Assembly (NCBI GenBank): GCA_954871525.1
Contig: OX940862.1
Location: 42,215,732-42,279,731 of the forward strand
Source: Parietaria judaica
Taxonomy: Eukaryota; Streptophyta; Magnoliopsida; Rosales; Urticaceae
Length of the DNA stretch: 64,000 nucleotides
Direction of reading: 5' to 3'
Part shown: positions 45,801 through 57,698 of the stretch, piece by piece
Position numbering within the stretch: position 1 is the first letter of the stretch
Layout: every line of letters starts with the position of its first letter
Translations under genes and position numbers: made by a program
The notes under the pieces: model-generated
What the model was told of the DNA's origin: nothing
Seen by the model: the letters and a program-made list of their open reading frames with translations, nothing else
Database searches by the model: none

Positions 45801-48705
45801 CACATGTCCCAAATATTGTTTCCCACTCCCAAGGATCGATCAGCTGGTAGACGCTACCGCTGGCCACCAGCTCATGAGCATGATGGACGCCTACTCAGGG
45901 TACAACCAAATCCGGATGCACGAGCCCGATCAGATACACACAACGTTCGTGACCGACCGAGGTCTCTATTGCTATAAAGTCATGCCATTCGGACTCAAAA
46001 ACGCCGGAGCCACATACCAGCGCCTAGTCAATAAGATTTTTGCTCCACTGATCGGGAAGACTATGGAAGTGTACGTGGACGACATGATTGTGAAAAGTCT
46101 TCGAGAAGACGATCTGCAAAAAACACTCCTACTACTGAGAAAGTATCAGATGAAGCTAAACCCAGCCAAGTGCGCCTTCAGAGTCGAATCCGGAAAGTTC
46201 TTGGGGTACATCGTCATCAGACGAGGTATCGAAGCTAACCCCGAAAAAATCAAAGCCCTTCCCGAAATGAGAAGCCCCCGACAGATCAAGGAAGTGCAAA
46301 GCCTAAACGGTAGGATCAACACTCTGGGAAGGTTCGTCTCAAAGGCCACAGACCGCTGCCAGCCATTCTTTCAAGCCCTCAAAGGCGGAAATAACTTTGT
46401 CTGGGACGAAAAATGCGAGGCAGCCTTCCAAGAGCTAAAAACCTACCTCGGGTCACCGCCCTTGCTGTCAAGACCGAAGGAGAAGGAACCACTCTACCTC
46501 TACCTCTCGGTCTCGACTCGAGCGGCGAGCGCCGTGCTGGTCTGGGAAGAAGACAAAAGGCAGCTGCCGATCTACTACATCAGCAAAGCCCTTCTAGACT
46601 CTGAAATGCGTTACACCCAAATCGAGAAATTGGCACTAGCCCTGGTCACCACCGCGAAGAAACTCCGCCCTTACTTCCAGGCTCACCAAATAGTCGTGAG
46701 AACCGAACACCAGGTCCGGAAGGCGCTGCTCAAAGGCACCTCCTCACGCATGGCTATCTGGTCACAAGATCTAGGAGAGTACGGCGTCGAGTATCATCCT
46801 AGGGTTGCCATCAAAGGCCAAGCCGTGGCCGATTTCATTGCTGAGTTCACCTACGACACCGAGGTTGAAACCAAGGAAGAAATTGACGAATCACCCAAGA
46901 CCCTGAAGAGAAAAAATCATCCCGACGGGCCGACCTGGTGCTTACACGTCGACGGCGCCTCGAACATGCACGGTTCAGGGGCTGGAATAGTACTCACCAA
47001 CCCCGATGGCAAAAAGCTCCGCTACGCCTTGCGTTTCGGATTCAAGACTTCAAATAACGAAGCTGAATACGAAGCACTACTAGCCGGACTGCAAATCGCA
47101 CACAGGCTCTCGGTAGGGAACCTACGAATCCACTGCGACTCTCAGCTGATCGTAAAGCAAGTGGAAGGCGAGTACCAAGCAAAGGAAACCCACATGGTGG
47201 CAAACCTGGCAGAAACGAAACGAAGCCTGGAGCCAATATCCTGGTACGAGATCACACAGATTCCACGAGACGAGAATTCGGAAGCCGACGCCCTGGCCAG
47301 GGCAGCTTTCGGAGCAGGCAACGAAGGACTGGAAAAAGTCCCGATCGAAGCCCTCAACGAGCCTTCGATAAGAAAGCTCGAAACTCTCGACGCCACCGCC
47401 GGGGACGGAACGACGACGGGAATCAAAAAAGGCACAATCCCAACCCAGGACAAGGGAATCCTCTCCTTGGCAGGCAAACCCGGCGAAAGATGGATTGCCC
47501 CGATGATAGAATACCTGAAACACGGTACTCTTCCGGCCGACCGCAAAGAAGCCAGACAGCTCAAGTTCCGTGCAACCAGATATGTGTTGCACAACGGAGA
47601 ACTCTACAAACGAGGTTTCATGCAACCTCTCCTGAAATGCCTCAGCGAAGAAGATGCCAGCCTGGTCCTCCGCGAGATCCACGAAGGAATTTGTGGAAAC
47701 CACTATGCAGGACGATCTCTGGCGCTGAAAACCCTGAAACAAGGGTACTTTTGGCCCACTCTCAGAAAAGACTCCGCTGAAATGGCGCGAAGATGCGACA
47801 AGTGACAACGGTTCGCGCGGATCCCACGGCAGCAAGCGATTCCGCTCTGCCTTGTGATGGTCCCTCGTCCCTTCGCAAAATGGGGGATCGATTTGATCGG
47901 AAAACTTCCAAAGGCACCAGGAGGGGTGGAATACGCCATAGTCGCCATCGACTATTTCACCAAATGGGTCGAAGCAGAGCCCATGGCAAAAATCACACAG
48001 ACGAACACGACAAACTTTATCTGGCGCAACATAGTCTGTCGGCACGGGATCCCCGAGTCCATCATCACCGACAACGCTAAACAGTTCAACAACCTGGACC
48101 TCCGATCGTTCTGCCAAGACCTTGGAATAAACAGCGCCTATTCCTCCCCGGTCTACCCACAAGCCAACGGCCAAGTCGAATCTGTCAATGAAAAGAAACT
48201 CGACGATAAGAATGGGAGATGGGCCTAAGAGTTACCAGCAGTGCTCTGGGCATACCGCACCACCGCCAGAAACGCGATGGGCGAAACTCCATTCGCTTTA
48301 ACATATGGCGTCGAGGCGGTCATCCTCGTAGAAATCACAGTACCATCACCCCGGGTTGAACTCTACGACCCGGAACAAAACTCCAAATCACTGAGAGCTG
48401 AGCTCGACCTCCTTGAAGAAAGGAGAAGCAACGCCTATACCTGCCTGGCGGCTCAGAAGCGAATTGTAGAACGATACTACAATTCAAAAGTCAAAGTGAG
48501 ACGCTTCCTCGAGGGCAGCCTGGTCCTTAGGAAAGTGGGGCAGAACACACAGGTCCAGGGAGCCGGCGTCCTGGGACCCACCTGGGAAGGCCCCTACCGC
48601 GTCACCAAGGTCATAAGAGATGGGACTTATCAACTGGAAGAGATGGGGGGTAAGGAGATCCCCCGTCCTTGGAATGTCGAACACTTGAAGCAATACCACC
48701 AGTAA
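42877..48705 (+). pseudogene. Gypsy copy B gag-pol, single frame with six stops
   Basis: One frame of 1943 codons starts MSSKSTEGTP at 42877. Gag has the capsid core (LRFPLNLTYDSTTDPTYHL) and zinc knuckle CEYHQDHGHTTSEC. Then come protease (IDNGSSADV, D676), RT (YVDD at 1066-1069), a Gypsy RNase H, a second aRNH-type RNase H (WCLHVDGASNMHGSG) and integrase (D1672, D1732, E1768; 35 residues between the last two). In-frame stops: 44140, 44290, 44362, 44470, 47803, 48226. The stop at 47803 replaces the last Cys of the integrase HHCC zinc site. No frameshift is needed, and integrase lacks some residues near 48190 compared with copy A. The protein would run particle assembly, cDNA synthesis and integration; this copy cannot. 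Confidence 0.92.
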
Positions 48706-49209
48706 GTGGCACACGACGAAGGACGGGCTGCACACCCGGAGCTAGAAACCTGCAAAACACGGAACCAAACAAGCTAAGCAACGACCTGGAGCCCGGACAG
48801 TCTAGGGAAAATCTTTCCTGGAATGTTCCGATCCAGGTTGAAGCTAAGAAAAAACAAAAACAAAGGCTCCAACACAGGCAGAAAAGTTCGCAGGGAAGAC
48901 GCCCGAAACCATCGTCCCTACTACAAAGTACCCTAATCGGTCCGGAAATAGCTTCGACGGGCCGACCTATGTAAAAAGGCACCACAAGAAGTGCCAAGTC
49001 AATAGAAAGCCGTTTTTCTACTATCACATATGTCTCTACTTGTATAGTTTTTTCCTAACCCTAACAGATTACTAAAAAACTGGGGGATTACCGGAATAGG
49101 CAAAAGAGACATATTAAAAAAAAAAAACCCGAGGAAGTGAGTCGCTCCAGACACAAAACTCGGCAAAAATACCGGGAAACACCCCTTGGCACAAAAACGA
49201 CCTGGAAGG
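48706..49209. other. Post-integrase non-coding region of copy B
   Basis: No conserved frame. It is homologous to copy A at about 18840-19263 on the opposite strand, including an AACCCTAAC-type stretch near 49050 and an A-rich run near 49115. Confidence 0.6.
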
Positions 49210-49900
49210 CCCGGACCTCGATCCCGCTGATCCAGGCAACAAAGTCCGAAACTGTAAGCCGCCCTCCCAGGCGCCAACCTCGGCACCCAAGACAGTAAGC
49301 CGCCTCACAAGCGCCAACTTCGGGAAGCCAAACGCCTCACAAGCGTCCTCCCGGCACAAATTCCTAGCAAGGCCCGGACCTCGATCCTGCCTGCTCAGGC
49401 AACAAAGTCCGAAACTGTAAGCCGCCCTCCCAGGCGCCAACCTCGGCACCCAAGACAGTAAGCCGCCTCACAAGCGCCAACTTCGGGAAGCCAAACGCCT
49501 CACAAGCGTCCTCCCGGCACAAATTCCTAGCAAGGCCCGGACCTCGATCCTGCCTGCTCAGGCAACAAAGTCCGAAACTGTAAGCCGCCCTCCCAGGCGC
49601 CAACCTCGGCACCCGAGACAGTAAGCCGCCTCACAAGCGCCAACTTTTGGAAGCCAAACACCTCACAAGCGTCCTCCCGGCACAAAGTCCTAGCAAGGCC
49701 CGGACCCCGATCCCGCCTGCTCAGGCAACAAAGTCCGAAACTGTAAGCCGCCCTCCCAGGCGCCAACCTTGGCACCCGAGACAGTAAGCCGCTTCACAAG
49801 CGCCAACTTTGGGAAGCCAAACGCTTCAAAAGCGTCCTCCCAGCGCAAAATCCTACCAAGGCCCGGACCTCGATCCCGCCTGCTCAGGCACCCAAGAACA
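49210..49900. repeat. 163-bp minisatellite in the 3' part of copy B
   Basis: At least four units recur every 163 bp. Identical frames starting MPRLAPGRAAYSFG on the minus strand end at 49286, 49449, 49612 and 49775. The period is not a multiple of three, so these frames are by-products of the repeat and not a gene. The units are very alike, indicating recent expansion. Tandem repeats in the 3' region are known in Tat/Ogre-type elements. Confidence 0.92.
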
Positions 49901-49956
49901 AAACTAGAAACATAACTTTGGCAAAGAGTAAGAAGAGGCCACCCCAAAGAGAGCTC

Positions 49957-52900
49957 GACAAAAGCTCGGGGGCTAGAAACCTATCCCGAAAGGCGCTAAG
50001 TACATCAGGCAACAACAAGATAACCGCCGGTGAGGAAACCGGAAACCAAGCCGGACCGCCTGGGATAGTAAATACCTGCAACAAGAGAAAGAATGGGTAA
50101 AATCGAGAAAAGCTGAAACCACAAAAGATGTTGAAACAAAAGCCGACGCAACCCCGATCGAGGCACGTAGAAACATGACATACAAAGCGTAAGGCTCCAC
50201 GTAAGGCTCGAGAGTCGCCCTGACGTGGGCCGGAAGCTGATACTGCTCCGTCAAAAACGCGAGGGACAGCGGAACTCCCTGGTTGGACATCACCAAGGAG
50301 ACGAAGACAGCTACAAAACCCTCCCAGAAGTGGGTATCCTCTATCTCCGACATGCTGCTGCACATGTTGCGGAGATCGGTCTCCAGCGCCGCGATACGGT
50401 TCCGCGTCGAGACAAGCGCGGATGGCGTCCGGTGATATCTACTGATCCGCGGGCCATCTGGGCCGCCAGCCGCTCACGGGTCTCCTGAGCCTCATGCAGT
50501 AAGCGAAGAGCAGTCGATATCCCTCCCTGAGAGATCTCAGCTCGAGAACGGCACTCCTGATTTTCGCGCTCCAACGAAGCGCTGCGAGCACGGAGCGAGG
50601 CAATCTCCTGCATATATACCACGTCCACCCGGAGATCTCGGGGTGGGACCGGGAAGTCGGAGCCGCTGGGAGGGAACACCGAAGGAATCTGCGAAAGCAA
50701 GCAAAAAATAAACCACAAAGCAAACAGGCAAAAATCAGCTGAACAAGTTGTGCCTGATGCAGAAAACGATACCTGGGGCAGAGCCTGCCCAGACGCGCCT
50801 AGCTCCTCCATCGGGGGGCGTAGTCAAGGACAGACGGTTCATGGACCGTCCGAGAAGATCTGCCGGCCGGCGCCACCACATGCGATGACGACGCTCCCGC
50901 AGTGGTATAGGGGGCCCTCCCCCGTGAAAGGGACCCCCTCGGCGGACGGCGCTCCCCGTCATCCCCTGAAGCCCGCACCGGCCTGCGGGGCTGACTCACC
51001 AGGACCCCCGAAGTGGTCCTCCCTGAATCACCTGTAGTGGCGTTGTCCTCTCCAGCCATACCTGCAAAAAGTAAAAAGCAGAGTCAGATGACGAAACAAA
51101 TCAAGCTACGAAACAGCCAGCCAAGTGAAAAAACAAACCATGAAAAGACTGGGGCCCTTCCAAAGAAGCCCAATGCGGTACCAACAGACGATCGGCCGGA
51201 ATCCACCCCAATGAAATCCACGCTGACCGCTCCAAAAAAGGGGCAAAAAACTCAGGAGTTACCGACCTTGCCATAAAAAGGCTGCCAAAGTCAAAACTCC
51301 TGAAAGTCGGGCGAGAGCGGGGTGGAGGAGGAACAAGGCGCTGGGGAGCGGATCCCAAATAATCACATGGGACTCACACCCAGCGACTATGCCAGTCAGG
51401 ATCCAAGTACTGATGAAGGTCAGCAACACTGACGCCCTGATCGGAATCGAGGACACACCAGTTTTCGAGACACCACGTGCCCGAATAGAGCCGGAGCATG
51501 AAGAACTGGAAGAGCTGATTGGCCGATAAAGCACGACCATGCTCTTCCTGCCACATCGAATAACACCCGGTGATGAACCGACAAGCGTCCGGACTGAGTT
51601 GAATCGGGTGCAGACCGGTACGTACCAAAATCTCCTCCAGTAATGGAGGAATCGGGAGAGAAAATCCGAGACGGATACTCTCCAGAGGCACTGCCACCAT
51701 CCCTTCAGGAGGGCAGCTGGGAAAGGACCCCTCCGTCGGCGCGCAAACGCCCTCGAGAGGGACTAGCCCCTCGTCCCGGAAAAATTCCTCCAGGTCATCG
51801 GGAGAAACGACGCTCGGAACATCAATGTCAGAACAATCCAAAGGCGGATCGAACCAAAACCTGGTGCGAGCCTCATGGTCAGGATCAACCCGCCTCCTCA
51901 CATTCCGATGAAAAATCGGACATGACCCGCCTGCTATGACGGCTCTATGACGCGATCCACTCGCGTCAATGGCCATAGGGTGAGTACCTGCAACCACCAG
52001 ACGGGTATCTAGACCTGCCCCAAGAAATCTCCGACCTGGCCTAGAAGCAGGAGGCGAACCCCGAATAGGGGTCCCGCCAGTCAACGTCGGCCCCACCGAG
52101 AGGTAAAGAAGACGGCCTGTCAGCATCAGCCGAAGAGGTTGGCGTCAAAAGCCTATGAAGCCCATTTACTCCGAAATTTAGACAAAAATGGAGTTGTGAT
52201 GTTGGGGTCGGTGTTAAGGTTAGAAGGGTAACTGCTCTCGTAGTCGTAGCCGCTCTTGGGACTGATTCCTTTACTGTTGATGTCCCACCCGGGAGCGGAA
52301 AAACCCTAGGGAATATCCGGGGCAGGAAACTCAAATCCTGCACCCGGTCCAATAATTAAGGCGCGGACCCCACCTAAAAAAGGAGGGAAAAGAATCAACG
52401 CGCCCCCACTAACAGAGATCTGCCCGGAACCCAGGCTAAAAAAGCCTGGGCCCACGGAGAACCCGACAGGGCCGATGGCTTCCGAAGAGGGAACCGCGGC
52501 ACCACGACCTTCGGCCACCCTCCCGGAGGGCGGCCCCACCATAGACAGAGTCACTCCGCCTCACCAGACCTCGGGAAGGCGGGCGCTAGCGGAAATAAGC
52601 CGCGAGGCCCCACCACGGGCGACCCCGGCCTCGCCGGACCCACTCGGGGATCCCCGGACCCCCTCACCACCTCCGATCTCAAGGCGGCCCATCGTCGCCC
52701 CTGACGGGACCGCCCGGGCCTCCCGAGCCACGTCGGACCCATCACCTGCGACAGGAGGACCAGTCGCGCCGACACGGACCTCGTCGGACCCCCACGAGGG
52801 GACCGATACCGACCGAGCTCCCCTGGCCACGCCAAAGGGTGGCGACCCCACAGACGGGATAACTGGGGCCCCCCGGTCCTCGAGGAGCCCGGCTCCGACC

Positions 52901-53413
52901 ACGGCGAGACACTTCGCTCCGGCGAGGGCAAGCCTGCCCTCGCACGAACTTCGCGAGGGGCTCAGCTCAGCCCGGCCACCTCCGGCCACCACAGCGCCCG
53001 ACGGTCTCACAGACAAGAACGCCAGGTCCCCGGACCTCGTGCGGTCCGCCTCCGGCGGCAGCGAGCCTCCCCGCACCGGCGAGAGCGAGCCCTACCTCGC
53101 CTGAAACCCGCGTAGGGCACGGCTCCACCTGCTCTCCTCCAGCCTTGCCACCGAGCGCCGCTTGCACCGACGGACTCGCAGCGGCTCCCCGGACTTCGTG
53201 GGGCCCTCCTCCGTCGACGGCCAGCCGCGCGGCGCCACCTAAGGCTTGGCCGACCTTGCCAAGAACCCGCGCGGGTGAGCCCGCGGCTTCCCGCCTCACC
53301 AGCGCTGCCCTCCTCCTCCATTGGCCTCGCCGGATCTGGGCGACCCTGACGAGGGTCCTCTCCGGCGACAGTGGACGCTGGCTGGGCGGCAGTGGTTCGG
53401 TCTGCCTCTCCAT
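49957..53413 (-). pseudogene. Antisense gene of the Tat element, copy B (PF04195-like plus coiled coil)
   Basis: Runs opposite to gag-pol from ATG 53413 (MERQTE). Parts in order: a Gly/Ala/Arg-rich N-terminal region (to about 52560); a PF04195-like segment (52126-51374) with FWFDPPLDC, IPPLLEEILVRTG, LSPDACRFITGCYSMW and LFQFFMLRLYSG; an exon beginning MAGEDN (51059) right after an acceptor TGCAG; a short exon MEELGASGQALPQ with a GTATCG donor (about 50773); an acceptor CGCAG before IPSVFPPSG; a coiled coil (LRARSASLERENQECRSRAE, about 50600-50400); and a C-terminal part MSNQGVPLSLAFLTEQYQLP ending near 49957. Splice sites and exon starts match copy A. It looks better preserved than A, though a frame change near 50420 may break it. 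Role unknown. Confidence 0.65.
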
Positions 53414-53602
53414 GAGGGTCAGAAAGAAGTTCAAAGTTGGTTCTTCACAAACCAACCCGACTTCCACTTGATTTTCAAAAAAATCGATCCGAATGGCATA
53501 TTACAAAAACCAAGCTGCGGTGAAGACCACTAAAAACGCAACACACCGGAAAAAACGGCGCGTGAAAAGGGTAACAGAATAAAAAGTTACTCGGTCTGAA
53601 AG

Positions 53603-53680
53603 ACTTACTTCGAATAAAACCACAGATCTCGTCTCGCCTCGGAAATGAAAAAATGAAAGGGCCCACCTCGAATTTATAGA
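53603..53680 (-). promoter_or_regulatory. TATA box and first donor of the antisense gene, copy B
   Basis: On the minus strand, TTCTATAAATTCGAGGTGGG at about 53663-53682 is followed 60-65 bases later by CGAA and the donor GTAAGT (53608-53603). Copy A has the same two sites at the same spacing (14176 and 14246). The box lies between the antisense gene and the polypurine tract, outside the LTR. Confidence 0.65.
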
Positions 53681-53723
53681 AGTTTCAAGGAAATCACGAA
53701 TTCCCGTAAAATTGGGGGGTTAA

Positions 53724-54991
53724 TGTTATGGGTAATTCTCGGAATTGATTTTACAAAATAAATTAATTAAACGGAAATTATTGAACTAATTTCCTTTAAT
53801 TAATTATACGATTTTATTAATCTTTTAATTAAGGTTATTAATCAAATTATTCAATTCAAAGTGTCCCGGTGTTCACAAAAATATGAAAAAACCATAAAAT
53901 TTGTGAAAAACAGACCTGGGACGCGCCCGGGAGCAAAAACTGCTGAGGGGACACCCGTGGGACCCACAGGGGCGGCAGCCGCCAGGTCCACGCCACGTGG
54001 CGGCTTCCTGCGCCGCCTCTCCCCTGCGGGCCCCACCCGGGGCACCTCAGCCCCCCACTTGGGGGCTGCCCTCTCCCGATCGCGCCAACTGGCGCGATCC
54101 CAGCCGCCCGCATCCCATCAAGGGATGCGGCCACTAGCACGCGAGAAGCCCCGCGCAGGGACACGCGGACGGCCCTAATGGGCCTGCTCTCGCGCGGGGA
54201 TCCGCGCCCTCGCCACTTGCGATGGGGCCTGCTTCGGGAAGGCCACGTGTAGGGGCCCCGTCACTTGTCCCCAGACTATCCCGACAACCGCGTAACGGAC
54301 TGGAGATAGACCGTACACAGCGTGGAACGGAGCCTATTAGGCGGGTCGTGGTCTGAGGAAATTCCTCTAAGATCCGGACGACTGAGGAATCACCCTGAGA
54401 GGAACCTCTGGAAAAGATCCTAGAGGGGTCCAAGACCCCACCTCCCTTGTCTTAAAAGCTCTGTACGGCTCAGACTCTGTCCCTTAGTCCTCCGCGACTC
54501 CGCGGACAGTCCTGCCAGCGCACACCTTAAAGCAAGACTAATCAGGTGGCGAGTCTAATCCCCTAGGATCCATTTCTTGGACGAATGCACTCCCCCGCTC
54601 GCTGGTACCCCGATCCGCGTGGACTCTAGACCTGTAAAAGACCTGGCCTGGTCCATCCCAGGCTCTGCGGTAACAGGTAGTGTGCCACCCTGATCGCCTG
54701 GACCTCGAGCGGCCACGAGACCTTCGATCCAAAAAATGCCAGAGACGCCGACCCAAGGTCCCCGGATCAGTCAATCAAAACCTCGCCCTGAACTCAACGG
54801 TGACCACCCCGAAGTCAACGGGATCAAGAGGAACGATAATTGACAACAAAATCTGTCATCCTCGCAACAAGGCCATCCAAGGCCCATCCAAGAATCAACA
54901 GAAGCCCGCCACGTCACCAACGACATTGGGCAAGCCCGAAAATACACAACTTGGGCCTCAACTGTGTTTGATCCAAAAAACGGCATCGACA
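53724..54991 (+). repeat. 3' LTR of copy B, with an inverted segment
   Basis: 1268 bp, TGTTATGGG...GGCATCGACA, preceded by a polypurine tract. It is shorter than copy A's LTRs because a middle part is lost. The segment 54252-54351 matches 42029-42128 of the 5' LTR only as its reverse complement, while sequence on both sides keeps the normal orientation. A GATCGCGCCAACTGGCGCG palindrome lies near 54078. Confidence 0.88.
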
Positions 54992-56931
54992 CTAAGTATA
55001 AAAAACTGTACACGTAATCTTAATGTATATTGATGTTAAAAATAAACCAAACAATTGAAGGTGTCGATGTTAGGGTTGGTAATGGTGGTTAAGAAGAACG
55101 AGGCACTACTCGCTGCATACGTAAAATAATATCTGTCGTTCTAAATTTTAAAAAATTCATGTATAAGACTCAAATTCAATCATTTTTTTATTCATTTTTA
55201 TAACGATGAAACCAGTGACAAAGCTAACTCATAAACGAGCAGGCCTTGACGTATTTGGAACATTTTGGAAATTGTGTTTGCAACGATTCAAAATTTGACG
55301 GTCTTAAAAATATTTAGGTCTCAACGGGATTTGCCCCGGACAACTTTAAAAGTTTAATAACTACGTCCCGAATACTTTTCAATTTTCTATGTCTTTTATG
55401 CCTATTTTTTTTTAAAAAAAAATTGTTTTCTGTTTTAGAACTTACGTAGCTTATTTACTATTAAGTATTTCTATCGTTGGTGGTAAGACAATCTTGATTA
55501 AAAAAAAAAAAAATTAATTTCCGTGCTCTTGAGAGAGTTTAACTTCCGATACCATGATTTAGAGTATGTGTGTGAATCAATAGCTTATTGGCATTTCGTT
55601 TGAATAAAAAACAAAGACGGTTGCGTTTACGAGCGGGAAAACATCTTAATTTTTTGAATACTATATGATAAAAAAAAAATTGGAGCTCTAAAAACAACGT
55701 TAGAAGACCTGTTCCGAATATTTTTAATCTTGTTATTGTTTTATTTTAAGATTATTTTACCTGAGTATTTTTTTAATTTCTGTATTTTAAAAAAAAAAGG
55801 TTTATGATGCCCTATCTATAATTTACTATTTATATATTTATAGTGTGACTCAATAATCAGAATTTGCTCAATTTCTCGTAAAAATAGTTGATATTAGAAT
55901 AGTATGTGATTAATAAAAAATAGGAGAGAAAAAGGACAAGAATGATGGGTTAGAGAGAGTTGGGAGTGCACCAACCAAAGGGAGAAGAGGGGTTTACCGA
56001 ACCCAACCCAACCCAATCCACGTACGCATCATTACCCCCTCCTTCTCCTTCCCTTTGTAGTATTTGGCCACCAAGTTTTTCATTCCTCAAATGACATCAT
56101 TACCCCTCTAGCCATAATTTCCCCGTTGAAAACTAAATGTTTTTGGCTCTTTATTTGATGTATTATTATGGATATATTTGCGTATTTGTGGTGTTAGGTA
56201 CGATTTCGCCCATGTCAATTTACATTGATACAACAAAATTTATCTATGTCGTTTGTGAAGATGGATTTTGGTTAGAGAAACCCAATATCGGTATCAAAGC
56301 CCATTAACAAAGTAAAGGGGTCGATCAAGGAAGAAGACCATTGATTAACAAGAAGGTAGACGACGAAGATGATTAGCAAGGATAAAGAAGTTCATCGATG
56401 AAAAGTCACCCGTAAACAATTCATCGATGAAACCTCGTCGACAAAGCTTCATCGACGAAACCTCAACGCCTAAGAAGTCAAACCTTGTAAGAATAAAGGC
56501 AACAAGCTTAGCAATGAGGAGCATCTAGAATGATAACAGCATGGAGCAATCAGTGCCCGCAAGTGGCGCCTCGGGATTAATGATGGCAGTTATAAACGTT
56601 ATTTTTACGTAATTAAAGCCTGATAATTAAGGTAATTATGAAGGGAATCAAATACAAATTGTAACCGATCATTTAAAATTCTTGAGCACTTTATTCTTTT
56701 TCAAGCTTATTTTCGACTGAGTGATTGAGTTTTAACGGAAAGATCCGAACTATTTGTAACTTAAAAGTAGAATTACATAAATCGTGAATACGTGATTGTT
56801 GCAGTAATTTTTCACCTCAACGGGCGGACCAGTACAAGAATATATACCAGTCGCATTTTATAATGCTGCAATTATTATTGATCGCAAAACGGTTCTCATA
56901 CTTTTCACAAATTGTAATAATTGATTGTTAA
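54992..56931. other. AT-rich intergenic DNA, no gene
   Basis: Stops are frequent in all frames and several poly-A/T runs occur. The part at about 56330-56880 (ATCGATGAAAC and TCATCGACGAAACC repeats, then a GAGCACTTTATTC region) has the look of a decayed LTR, but no ends or partner copy were found. Confidence 0.5.
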
Positions 56932-57364
56932 TCTAGACCTATATGCGTTTATTGTAAATTAAATGGTCTAGATAAAATGGTCGTACAATTTATCGTAAAT
57001 TAAATGTATAAAACTGTTGTCAAAATATAATTTTTTTTAAAAAAGATTAATGGACTGATTAAGCAGTATAACTCTATTAAGCACCTGATCAGTTTTCAAT
57101 TTTCAAAACTTAAAAAAAGGACCAAAAAGTGGGGGGGGTTTTGCCGTATCTAGACCTATATGCGTTTATTGTAAATTAAATGGTCTAGATAAAATGGTCG
57201 TACAATTTATCGTAAATTAAATGTATAAAACTGTTGTCAAAATATAATTTTTTTTATAAAAGATTAATGGACTGATTAAGCAGTATAACTCTATTAAGCA
57301 CCTGATCAGTTTTCAATTTTCAAAACTTAAAAAAAGGACCAAAAAGTGGGGGGGTTTTGCCGTA
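56932..57364. repeat. 217-bp tandem duplication
   Basis: Copies 56932-57148 and 57149-57364 start TCTAGACCTATATGCG and end GGGGTTTTGCCGTA. They differ by only a few bases, mainly in the lengths of the A/T and G runs. No coding function. Confidence 0.93.
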
Positions 57365-57594
57365 ATTACCGTCCGAAATCATGTCCAATCATTAAAGTCC
57401 GACACTCCAGGTGATATTCCAACAACACTCTCACGCACCCACCGTGAGACAAAACCGACGTCGTTTAAGAAGAAAGGTAGCAGAGTGTAACTCACGCGCG
57501 CCTTCAAGAGATTGAGATGCTTAATAGCTTTTCTTTTCATTTTCAATTTATATTTTTAATAGGAAAATACAGTCTCTGTCTGTGGGAGTAAAAC

Positions 57595-57603
57595 TATTTA
57601 TAA
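57595..57603 (+). promoter_or_regulatory. TATA-like box of the plant gene
   Basis: CTATTTATAATTCG lies about 100 bases upstream of the start codon and is followed by a CTCTCT/TCTTC-rich leader, a common plant 5' UTR composition. Confidence 0.45.
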
Positions 57604-57698
57604 TTCGTTACATTGCAGTTCAGAAGTTGGAGCTCTCTCTTCTCTTCTCTTCTCTTCGTTTTCTCTCTGTAACAAAGCCTCTCTCTCTCTCCTCTCTC

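Larger units (their letters stand above)
41894..54991 (+). mobile_element. Tat-clade Gypsy retrotransposon copy B
   Basis: This is the same family as copy A, in plus orientation and without nested insertions. Order: truncated 5' LTR (to 42789), primer site, gag-pol in one frame (42877-48705), minisatellite (49210-49900), antisense gene (53413 to about 49957), polypurine tract AATTGGGGGGT (53710-53720), 3' LTR (53724-54991). The 5' LTR lacks its first several hundred bases, and the 3' LTR has an internal inversion. Six stops interrupt gag-pol. Confidence 0.9.

Noticed and set aside
49210..49900. Tandem repeats as a CRISPR array
   Set aside because: Units are 163 bp with no unique spacers, in a plant retrotransposon.
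49114..49947. Set of repeated MPRLAPGRAAYSFG frames
   Set aside because: They are produced by a 163-bp minisatellite whose period shifts frame each unit.
52475..53104. 209-codon plus-strand frame in copy B
   Set aside because: Shadow of the Gly/Arg-rich N-terminal part of the antisense gene.
57582..57698. Upstream in-frame ATG for the plant gene
   Set aside because: It lies before the TATA-like box and leader, and would add a low-complexity Leu/Ser stretch.
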